Positions 1 to 5,219 of a stretch of DNA of 6,443 nt are shown one piece after another. The stretch comes from Bacteroidales bacterium (lineage in GTDB: Bacteria; Bacteroidota; Bacteroidia; Bacteroidales; WCHB1-69). The notes below the pieces were generated by a model that was given only the letters and a program-made list of their open reading frames with translations, did no database searches and was not told where the DNA came from. Each line of letters begins with the position of its first letter. Within the stretch, counting starts at the first letter, position 1. A program made the translations under genes and the position numbers. The stretch lies in contig JAGCRI010000098.1 in assembly GCA_017964755.1 (NCBI GenBank), forward strand, positions 1-6,443, given 5' to 3'.

Positions 1-131
1 CCGCTTTGCGTTGTATAAATGCTATCATACGTATAAACGTAACTATTCGTTACCGTCTGCGCCCTTAGATTAAATAACGATACGAGAATAACAGCTGAAA
101 AAAGAAGGATTCTTTGGTAGAATTGTTTCAT
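1..131 (-). CDS. N-terminus of an exported protein of unknown function, cut by the window edge
   Basis: Reading the minus strand from the ATG at 131-129 gives 43 codons without a stop, running off the left edge. The start MKQFYQRILLFSAVILVSLF is a textbook Sec signal peptide: basic residues (K2, R7), a hydrophobic core at about residues 8-20, then N-L-R-A-Q with a likely signal peptidase I cut after Ala24. A mature protein starting with Gln straight after Ala is very common among exported Bacteroidetes proteins. The mature part seen (about 19 residues) is rich in Thr, Tyr and Ser and shows no recognisable domain, so I cannot assign a function. There is no lipobox Cys, so it is probably periplasmic, outer-membrane or secreted. 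It is transcribed divergently from the BtuF-like gene and shares the 132-523 intergenic region with it. The reading frame and signal peptide are seen directly; export is inferred. Confidence 0.72.
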   Translation of the reverse strand, partial: MKQFYQRILLFSAVILVSLFNLRAQTVTNSYVYTYDSIYTTQS

Positions 132-177
132 GGTGGTTAAATTTTATATGAATACTAAGTTTATTTTTATCAAAAAA

Positions 178-347
178 TTATCAACAAAACCGCTAAATAT
201 AACAAGTAGTTAAAGTGGAATTTTAATTAAGAATAAACAAGTTGTCCATAGTTATCAACAAAGAATGGTAGCGGCAATCGGTGCAAATGCAGGGGATTTG
301 CAGATATGGGAAAACGTTATCAACAGCGTTTGAAAAAGTTATCAACA
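178..347 (+). repeat. Four dispersed TTATCAACA repeats resembling DnaA boxes (candidate origin or regulator sites)
   Basis: Exact TTATCAACA occurs at 178-186, 252-260, 317-325 and 339-347, always on the plus strand; I found no other exact copy in the window. Two degenerate copies lie close by: TTATCAAAA at 167-175, 11 bp before the first box, and TTGTCCATA at 242-250, 10 bp before the second. Exact copies start 74, 65 and 22 bp apart, and three of the spacings (11, 10 and 22) are near whole helical turns. The motif differs from the classical DnaA box TTATCCACA at one position. The box at 317 is framed by AAACG (312-316) and CGTTT (327-331), so it could be displayed in a loop. The repeats begin within an A/T-rich stretch that could serve as an unwinding element. 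The repeats are seen directly; DnaA binding is inference. No dnaA gene is present, although in Bacteroidetes oriC need not adjoin dnaA. Sites for another regulator are the main alternative. Confidence 0.55.
282..302 (+). repeat. Perfect 7-bp inverted repeat (hairpin)
   Basis: TGCAAAT at 282-288 pairs perfectly with ATTTGCA at 296-302 around the 7-nt loop GCAGGGG. No T-run follows, so it is not an intrinsic terminator. It lies between the second and third TTATCAACA boxes. It could be an operator half-site pair or a structural element; its role is unknown. Confidence 0.45.
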
Positions 348-404
348 GAAAAGGCGTGTAAAATCGGGTTAGGTCATGGCACAATTTCGGAGAAAACCTG
401 AGAA

Positions 405-416
405 ATTTTGCAAAAT
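405..416. promoter_or_regulatory. 12-bp perfect palindrome, candidate operator
   Basis: ATTTTGCAAAAT is a perfect palindrome. It ends 19 bp before the TATTTTTG element at 436, so it overlaps the place where a -33 element would be expected, and it contains a TTTG. A dimeric repressor or activator site is plausible. Such a short A/T-rich palindrome can also arise by chance. Confidence 0.3.
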
Positions 417-435
417 GCAGCGCAGATGATGGGGA

Positions 436-461
436 TATTTTTGGGGAATTTTGTAATTTTG
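436..461 (+). promoter_or_regulatory. Two candidate Bacteroidetes -7 promoter elements for the BtuF-like gene
   Basis: TATTTTTG at 436-443 and TAATTTTG at 454-461 both match TAnnTTTG exactly and start 18 bp apart. The only nearby upstream TTTG (407-410) is 25 bp before the first box, longer than the usual spacing of about 19-21 bp, so the -33 part is weak. Either box would give a transcript whose leader contains the heptanucleotide repeat and reaches the ATG at 524 after roughly 55-75 nt. In A/T-rich DNA one match could be chance; two in the right place is moderate support. Confidence 0.4.
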
Positions 462-471
462 TGGGATTTTA

Positions 472-520
472 GGAGATAGGAGTTAGGAGTTAGGAAATAG
501 GATATAGAAAATAGGTGTTA
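472..520 (+). repeat. Heptanucleotide tandem repeat, seven units, in the 5' leader of the BtuF-like gene
   Basis: Seven 7-bp units run without a gap: GGAGATA, GGAGTTA, GGAGTTA, GGAAATA, GGATATA, GAAAATA, GGTGTTA. Every unit starts with G and ends in TA; two adjacent units are identical. The array ends 3 nt before the ATG at 524. Because each junction makes TAG and 7 is not a multiple of 3, amber codons fall in all three frames (477, 484, 491, 498, 505, 512, 519), so no reading frame can pass through it. The array also supplies the only purine-rich GGAG sequences upstream of the start, the nearest at 486-489, too far away to be a standard ribosome binding site. Confidence 0.75.
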
Positions 521-523
521 GTT

Positions 524-1417
524 ATGAAAAAAGTATTTGTTGTTTGTTTTTTAGCATTGTTTGTTTTGTGTGGTTGCGGGCGGAGGGCTGCAGAGGTGCC
601 GTCAGTTTATTGGAGCGGCAAAGACTCGTATGGGCGTGAGGTTACTCTTTCGAAAGAGCCGCAGCGTATTATTTCGCTTTCACCATGTATTACGGAGATA
701 ATTTTCATGTTGGAGAGCGAGAACAGGCTTGTCGGCATTTCCGATTTCTGCACATATCCGGAAGGCACAGATACGATTCCGCACCTCGGCGGGCTCCTGG
801 ACATTAACGTTGAAGCCCTGTGTGCGCGGCGTCCCGACATTGTGCTTGTAGGCTCAATTGTTTCGCCAGAAGTCATTGAGCAGTTCGAGCGGGTGAATGT
901 GCCCGTTTTCATAGTGAAAGCCGAATCAGCGATAGAGGACATATACGAAGCGGTGAGCGTCATCGGGGAAATTGTAGGCAAACAAGAGTTGGCGGAGCAG
1001 CACAATGCTGAGCTGAAGAAAGAGATTGACGCGGTGAAGGCGACGCAACCATCAATGGGAAAGCATCCACTCGTATATTACGTTGTTGGCTTCGGCGAAG
1101 CGGGCGACTATACAGCACCGGCAAACTCACATATCAACGAGATTATAACCATTGCCGGAGGCGAGAATGTCGGGAAATCATTGAAAAGCTGGAGCATAAG
1201 CCGTGAGTTCCTGTTCGAGCATAACCCCGATATTATATTTGTAAGGAAAGAGGATGCCGAACTCTTCGCCAAGTCAAAACCATATTCTTCGCTTAAAGCT
1301 GTCAAATCAGGGCACCTCTACCCTATCGAAAGCGGCTGGATTGACATAGTGAGCCCACGCAACCTTAACGCTATCAAACTGATAGCAGAAAAGTGCGCCG
1401 AATTTGAACACGAATAG
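524..1417 (+). CDS. BtuF-like substrate-binding lipoprotein of a corrinoid or metal-chelate ABC importer
   Basis: This 297-aa protein is a periplasmic helical-backbone binding protein (Peripla_BP_2/BtuF type). It would capture a corrinoid or iron chelate and deliver it to an inner-membrane permease. Residues 1-18 form a lipoprotein signal with lipobox L-C-G-C, Cys18 being the lipidated residue. The N-lobe has PQRIISLSPCITEIIF (46-61), GISDFCTYP (71-79) and INVEALCARRPDIVLV (94-109). A connecting helix follows (about 137-173), then the C-lobe with AGGENVG (211-217), SWSISRE (222-228), NPDIIFV (234-240) and SGWIDIVSPRN (270-280). The DFCTYP, SW-SRE and SPR elements recall BtuF more than siderophore-binding proteins. 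I chose the ATG at 524 because it gives a compact signal peptide. The GTG at 515 adds only MLV, lies in the repeat and directly follows an in-frame TAG. No permease or ATPase gene adjoins it, and the next gene is convergent 24 bp away. The fold is near certain; the ligand is inferred. Confidence 0.88.
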   Translation: MKKVFVVCFLALFVLCGCGRRAAEVPSVYWSGKDSYGREVTLSKEPQRIISLSPCITEIIFMLESENRLVGISDFCTYPEGTDTIPHLGGLLDINVEALCARRPDIVLVGSIVSPEVIEQFERVNVPVFIVKAESAIEDIYEAVSVIGEIVGKQELAEQHNAELKKEIDAVKATQPSMGKHPLVYYVVGFGEAGDYTAPANSHINEIITIAGGENVGKSLKSWSISREFLFEHNPDIIFVRKEDAELFAKSKPYSSLKAVKSGHLYPIESGWIDIVSPRNLNAIKLIAEKCAEFEHE

Positions 1418-1441
1418 ACCTATTTTTCAAAAAAAATTCTT

Positions 1442-2551
1442 TTACTCTTTTGCCAACTTCATAATCTCTTCAAAAATTTTGCCGATGGCCTGCGGGCGGG
1501 CAAACTTTTTGATATTCTCAGCCATTTCAGCACAGCCGGCTTCATCTTCAAGCAAATTGAGCAAGGTCGGGTAGAGCTCCGTGGCTGCAGCACTGTCAGC
1601 AATCAGCTTTGCAGCTCCTTTGTCTGAAAGCGCCCTTGCATTCTTTGTCTGGTGGTCCTCCGCAGCATACGGGAACGGCACCAGCACAGTCGGCTTGCCT
1701 ATGATGGAAAGCTCTGATATTGCAAGCGCACCCGCACGCGAAACTATGATGTCTGCGACACTGTAAGCATAATCCATCTTCTTTATAAATGGGACAATCT
1801 TAATGTTAGGATCATTCAAATCAAGCAGTTCCTTACTTATAGTTTTATAATAACTCTCACCGGTCTGCCAAATAAGCTGAATACCAAGTTTCTGAATATC
1901 AGCAATATGTGCAGCCATACACTCATTAATTGTGCGGGCGCCCAAACTACCGCCGACTACCAGAACTGTCTTTTTCCCTTTCTCCAATCCGAAAAACTGA
2001 TAAGCATTATCATCCCTGTCAACCATATTCAAAATCTCATCACGGACAGGATTGCCGGTCATAACTATCTTATCTGCAGGGAAATACTTTTCAAGTCCTT
2101 CGTAAGCCACACAAATCGACTTCACTGTTTTCGACAAAATCTTATTGGTTACGCCCGGATATGAGTTCTGCTCCTGAATGATAGTCGGTATTCCGAGTTG
2201 TGCGGCGGCTTTCAGCGCGGGACCGCTTGCAAATCCCCCCACACCTATTGCGACATCAGGCTTGAATTCGCGGATTGTCTTTTTAGCCTTTTTCATACTC
2301 TTCATCAGCACAAAAGGCAGTTTCAAATTACGCAAAATACCCTTTGGAGAAAGCGAACGGCTGATTCCGTAAATGGTCAGTCCCACGATGTTATATCCGG
2401 CTTCAGGCACTCGCCGCATTTCCATCTTGTCATCCGCACCGATAAAAAGAATCTCAGCATCAGGAATTTCACGTTTTATTCTGTTTGCTATAGCGACTGC
2501 GGGAAAAATGTGCCCGCCGGTGCCGCCGCCCGAAATCAAAAATCTTTTCAT
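1442..2551 (-). CDS. murG: UDP-GlcNAc:undecaprenyl-PP-MurNAc-pentapeptide GlcNAc transferase (lipid II synthase) MurG
   Basis: MurG adds GlcNAc from UDP-GlcNAc to lipid I, forming lipid II on the cytoplasmic face of the inner membrane, the last intracellular step of peptidoglycan synthesis. This 369-aa GT-B protein (family GT28) is full length. It shows the N-terminal glycine loop GGGTGGH (8-14), the second glycine motif GGFASGP (105-111), QEQN (126-129), the C-domain loop GGSLGA (200-205), and the UDP-GlcNAc-binding region SRAGALAISEL (271-281) followed by PYAAEDHQTKNA (294-305). It is the last gene of a minus-strand unit; 12 nt of pure A/T separate its ATG from the upstream glycosyltransferase stop, and no Shine-Dalgarno is visible. 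It is unusual that murD, ftsW and murC, its normal neighbours in the division and cell-wall cluster, are absent. Its stop lies 24 bp from that of the convergent BtuF-like gene. Confidence 0.97.
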   Translation of the reverse strand: MKRFLISGGGTGGHIFPAVAIANRIKREIPDAEILFIGADDKMEMRRVPEAGYNIVGLTIYGISRSLSPKGILRNLKLPFVLMKSMKKAKKTIREFKPDVAIGVGGFASGPALKAAAQLGIPTIIQEQNSYPGVTNKILSKTVKSICVAYEGLEKYFPADKIVMTGNPVRDEILNMVDRDDNAYQFFGLEKGKKTVLVVGGSLGARTINECMAAHIADIQKLGIQLIWQTGESYYKTISKELLDLNDPNIKIVPFIKKMDYAYSVADIIVSRAGALAISELSIIGKPTVLVPFPYAAEDHQTKNARALSDKGAAKLIADSAAATELYPTLLNLLEDEAGCAEMAENIKKFARPQAIGKIFEEIMKLAKE

Positions 2552-2563
2552 ATTTATATATTA

Positions 2564-3778
2564 TTATTCATTATTTTTAAATTCAGAATATCTCAATTCA
2601 TTTTCAAAATCAAAAAGCAAATTTCTTAAAAAATCCAATTCGGAAGTTGACAAATCATCAATTTGTCTCATTTTTTCAAGAAAATCAGGAATATTATTGA
2701 AGAAAAAACGGAAATTGTCTTTTAGAGCCGTTTCATCAGCAATATCCTCATCTTTCTGTTTTTGCTTCAAATATTGCAAAATCCGCAATCCGTCAGCTTT
2801 TTCGTGGAATGCCCGCAAAAAACGTTCAGGGCACTTGGCATTTTTTCGCAACGGCGTCCACAAATCAGCATCATTGAACTGGTTTTCGAGAAAAGTAATG
2901 AAATCTGTTGTTATATTTTCAGAAAAAAGTTGCGGAATAAGGTCATAATTGTGCTTTATTTCCTTAAAAAAACGATAATGATATATGGGATAGCTTTCCC
3001 AATTGCCGGCACGCCCTTTAATCATGGCCGGCCCCGTGCCGAAGAAGACACGGTCGGAGAAGCGCGCTGCGGGAAAGACCTTGCTATCACACCAGTTGCT
3101 CACATAATCCATCTTCCTCAGTTTTTGCAGAAGATAGAAATCCTCACCACTTTTCATCGGGGTAATGCCGCCGATTTTTCGCAGCGCCCTGACTCTCACT
3201 GCAATAGCCGAACCAATTGCTGTAAAGGTATATGGGCTTTCTATGAGAGACATATTTATAAAATAGCTGCGCATATAAAGTTCATAACGCAGAATTGCGC
3301 GGTTGGCTTCGTCATCAGCGGTCAGCTTATGGTAATATGGCACAGAGATGGCATTCAGCCTTGCATTTTTCCGGAACCTGTCACCAATGGCTTGAAAATA
3401 AGAGTCCCCGAAAGTCGTATCGGCATCAAGGCTTATAACCACATCATTATTGTCAGCAATTTGCAAAATATTATCGAACAACACTTTACGAGCCATTCCA
3501 ACTCCATAGTCTTTCTTTGTCCACCCAGCCCCGCGCGATGACTTGTCAATGATATGCAGTTCAAATTTGTCAAATTGCGACAAATAATCCAGAAGCTGCC
3601 GGTTTTCCTCACAAATACGCTGTTTTTCCGGAATATCCCACCACTCGTCAGGTTGGTTCACACAGACATAAACAGAGAAATTGTAGTTGCACACCTGCCT
3701 TGCTATAGCCTCCAACGTTTGTGGCAACGTTGCCAACTCATCGAGAGCTGGAATAGCGACAAAAATATAAGGTGACAT
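2564..3778 (-). CDS. Family-2 (GT-A fold) glycosyltransferase, substrate unknown
   Basis: This 404-aa protein has the hallmarks of a GT2 nucleotide-sugar transferase. The opening strand FVAIPALDEL (6-15) is the usual nucleotide-binding start. The metal-binding D-x-D is Asp118-Ala-Asp120 in VISLDADTTFG (114-124). A likely catalytic-base ED pair is at 212-213 in SGEDFYLLQKL (210-220). Residues 240-260 (FSDRVFFGTGPAM and on) may form the acceptor side. No membrane segment or signal peptide is seen, so it should be cytosolic or peripheral. Residues from about 300 to 404 form a charged, probably helical tail with no motif I recognise. The ATG at 3778 follows the kdsB stop by 4 nt, and murG starts 12 nt after its stop, so the three are probably cotranslated. 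Position between kdsB and murG suggests a role in lipopolysaccharide or another envelope glycan. Donor and acceptor cannot be read from the sequence. The family assignment is firm; the role is inference. Confidence 0.85.
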   Translation of the reverse strand: MSPYIFVAIPALDELATLPQTLEAIARQVCNYNFSVYVCVNQPDEWWDIPEKQRICEENRQLLDYLSQFDKFELHIIDKSSRGAGWTKKDYGVGMARKVLFDNILQIADNNDVVISLDADTTFGDSYFQAIGDRFRKNARLNAISVPYYHKLTADDEANRAILRYELYMRSYFINMSLIESPYTFTAIGSAIAVRVRALRKIGGITPMKSGEDFYLLQKLRKMDYVSNWCDSKVFPAARFSDRVFFGTGPAMIKGRAGNWESYPIYHYRFFKEIKHNYDLIPQLFSENITTDFITFLENQFNDADLWTPLRKNAKCPERFLRAFHEKADGLRILQYLKQKQKDEDIADETALKDNFRFFFNNIPDFLEKMRQIDDLSTSELDFLRNLLFDFENELRYSEFKNNE

Positions 3779-3782
3779 AACA

Positions 3783-4514
3783 CTATCTTTTCAGCTGCCG
3801 CAACACGCGCTCCAAATCTTCCGGCGTATCAACAGCAATATTCTCGTGGAAACACTCAGCCACTGAAATTGAAAAGCCGTTTTCGAGCCAACGCAGCTGT
3901 TCCAGCTTTTCGGAAGCCTCAAGAGAAGAGACAGGAAGAGCTATAATTTTCTTCAAAACCGGATAACGGTATGCATAAATACCTATATGCTTGTATCTTA
4001 CAATCTCTTTTTCAGCATTTTCCCTTTGAAAAGGGATAGCATATCTGCTAAAATATATTGCTTTGTTTTTTGATGAAAAGACCACTTTCACCATATTGGG
4101 GTTTTGCGGATTCTCATCATCTGCGACTTTTTTAACGAGTGTAGCGATGTCTGTAGTCGGGTCATCGAAACAGCGTATCAGCAAGTTAATCTCATCGGGG
4201 CGGATAAAGGGCTCATCACCTTGAATATTGATGACCACATCATCGTCAGAAAGCTGCAGCAGCCGTGCCGCTTCGCCGCAGCGGTCGGTGCCGGAGCGAT
4301 GTTCCGTGGATGTCATCACCACCTTGCCGCCGAACTCTTCAACGGCCTTTCTGATACGTTCATCATCGGTGGCTACTGCGACCTGACGCAGTTCCGATTT
4401 TGAGGCCTGCTCATAGACCCACTGCACCATAGGCTTGCCGCCGATAAGAGCCAACGGCTTGCCGGGAAAACGCGTTGACGCATAACGCGCCGGAATCAAT
4501 CCAACAAAAGACAT
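3783..4514 (-). CDS. kdsB: 3-deoxy-manno-octulosonate cytidylyltransferase (CMP-Kdo synthetase)
   Basis: KdsB activates Kdo with CTP to give CMP-Kdo and pyrophosphate in the cytosol, providing the donor for the first sugars added to lipid A. The 243-aa protein is close to the E. coli length (248 aa). Family motifs appear in order: IPARYASTRFPGKPL (7-21), the CTP-binding signature; VATDD (47-51); HRSGTDR (72-78); NIQGDEP (96-102), with metal-binding Asp100; NPNMVKVV (138-145); YFSR (154-157); KHIGIYAYR (175-183); EKLEQLRWLENG (202-213); and VDTPEDL (228-234). I place the start at the ATG at 4514, giving MSFVGLIPAR; two codons upstream there is only a TTG at 4520. This leaves 9 nt after the kinase stop. 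Its presence implies a Kdo-containing outer membrane, hence a Gram-negative cell. No other Kdo-pathway gene (kdsA, kdsC, kdsD, waaA) lies in the window. Confidence 0.97.
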   Translation of the reverse strand: MSFVGLIPARYASTRFPGKPLALIGGKPMVQWVYEQASKSELRQVAVATDDERIRKAVEEFGGKVVMTSTEHRSGTDRCGEAARLLQLSDDDVVINIQGDEPFIRPDEINLLIRCFDDPTTDIATLVKKVADDENPQNPNMVKVVFSSKNKAIYFSRYAIPFQRENAEKEIVRYKHIGIYAYRYPVLKKIIALPVSSLEASEKLEQLRWLENGFSISVAECFHENIAVDTPEDLERVLRQLKR

Positions 4515-4523
4515 CTTCAATTA

Positions 4524-5141
4524 TTACTTGAAAAGACCGAACAATTCGCTGTCAATCTGCTCGATAACATAACCGAAATCTTCCGGATTTTCGCCGAACT
4601 TGTAGCGGTTCACATCCACTATAAGCAGTTTTCCGCTTGAATAGCCCGAAATCCAATCCTCATACCGTTTATTGAGATTGGTAAGGTAATCGATACTTAT
4701 GGAGTTCTCGTAGTCGCGGCCGCGCTTGGCAATCTGCTCAACCAAAGTTGACACGCTCGCGCGGAGGTAAATCAGGAGGTCGGGACCTTTAAGGAACTGG
4801 CACATAAGCTCAAAGAGAGAGGCATAGTTTTCAAAGTCGCGTGTAGGCATAAGCCCCATGTCGTGAAGGTTGGGGGCAAAAATATTGGCATCCTCATAAA
4901 TGGTCCTGTCCTGAATGACATCCTTACCGCCACGGCGGATGTCAACCACCTGACGGAAACGGTTGTTCAAAAAATAAACCTGAAGGTTGAACGACCATCT
5001 TTGCATATCCTCATAGAAACTTGCGAGGTACGGGTTATTGTCAACACTTTCAAACATCGGTTCCCATCCGTAATGCTTCGCCAACATGGTAGTCAACGTA
5101 GTCTTGCCGGAGCCTATATTTCCTGCGACTGCTATGTGCAT
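4524..5141 (-). CDS. Deoxynucleoside kinase (dAK/dGK-type nucleoside salvage)
   Basis: The protein phosphorylates a deoxynucleoside at the 5' position using a nucleoside triphosphate, feeding salvaged nucleosides into dNTP pools in the cytosol. The 205-aa length fits bacterial deoxyadenosine/deoxyguanosine kinases. It has the P-loop GNIGSGKTT (7-15), Glu31 in FESVDNNPYL (30-39) as likely catalytic base, substrate-site residues around FNLQVYFLNNRF (51-62), the DRT motif (Asp78-Arg79) followed by IYEDANIFA (81-89), and the arginine-rich lid RGRDYE (140-145). The exact base specificity cannot be told from these motifs. It opens the four-gene unit: a candidate promoter lies 42 nt upstream, and kdsB starts 9 nt after its stop. 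A metabolic link to envelope synthesis is not obvious, so the grouping may just reflect shared growth-related expression. Confidence 0.92.
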   Translation of the reverse strand: MHIAVAGNIGSGKTTLTTMLAKHYGWEPMFESVDNNPYLASFYEDMQRWSFNLQVYFLNNRFRQVVDIRRGGKDVIQDRTIYEDANIFAPNLHDMGLMPTRDFENYASLFELMCQFLKGPDLLIYLRASVSTLVEQIAKRGRDYENSISIDYLTNLNKRYEDWISGYSSGKLLIVDVNRYKFGENPEDFGYVIEQIDSELFGLFK

Positions 5142-5182
5142 AATGTATTTTTTTAATGTTAATGATTGATTTTTTTGAGTTA

Positions 5183-5190
5183 CAAAAGTA
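5183..5190 (-). promoter_or_regulatory. Candidate -7 promoter element of the dNK-kdsB-GT2-murG unit
   Basis: On the minus strand TACTTTTG, followed by T, matches TAnnTTTG exactly. It lies in the 78-nt A/T-rich gap between the terC stop (5220) and the kinase ATG (5141). Transcription from it would give a leader of roughly 35 nt. No clean TTTG is seen 19-21 bp upstream, where there is only GTT at the edge of terC. It would let the four-gene unit be expressed apart from terC. Confidence 0.5.
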
Positions 5191-5219
5191 ATAAAAAAAA
5201 CAATCCTTTTTAACGTTTG

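Larger units (their letters stand above)
132..523. other. Non-coding divergent intergenic region (392 nt)
   Basis: No open frame with coding character was found between the divergent starts at 131 and 524. The left third (about 132-250) is roughly 78% A/T by hand count. The rest is more mixed, with G-rich patches at 431-446 and 463-465. In order it holds: TTATCAACA boxes (178-347), a 7-bp-stem hairpin (282-302), a 12-bp palindrome (405-416), two TAnnTTTG elements (436-461) and a heptanucleotide repeat (472-520). It must hold the promoters of both flanking genes. It is longer and more structured than those two promoters need. Confidence 0.8.

Noticed and set aside
178..347. CRISPR-like array made of the TTATCAACA repeats
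   Set aside because: Repeats are only 9 bp and spacing is irregular (74, 65 and 22 bp), with no cas genes.
431..465. G-quadruplex from the G-runs in the leader region
   Set aside because: Only three runs of three or more G (431-434, 443-446, 463-465) are present, so a standard four-run quadruplex cannot form.
132..523. Cobalamin riboswitch upstream of the BtuF-like gene
   Set aside because: The ligand would make it plausible, but I see no B12-box core such as GCCACTG and no matching set of helices; the hairpin at 282-302 is isolated.
1413..1441. Bidirectional intrinsic terminator between the BtuF-like gene and murG
   Set aside because: AATAG/CTATT at 1413-1424 leaves a 2-nt loop and a weak A/T stem. 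T- and A-runs follow, but no convincing hairpin forms, so I do not call it although termination must occur nearby.
2373..2948. Plus-strand open frame (191 codons) across the murG/GT2 junction
   Set aside because: Low-complexity Ser/Lys/Phe-rich translation, antisense to two well-supported genes.
2762..3541. Long plus-strand open frame (259 codons) opposite the GT2 gene
   Set aside because: It is antisense to a gene with intact family motifs, has no recognisable domain and lacks a promoter; it is a frame shadow.
4515..4520. Upstream TTG start for kdsB
   Set aside because: It would add only two residues. The ATG at 4514 fits the family start at the IPAR motif and leaves a normal 9-nt gap.
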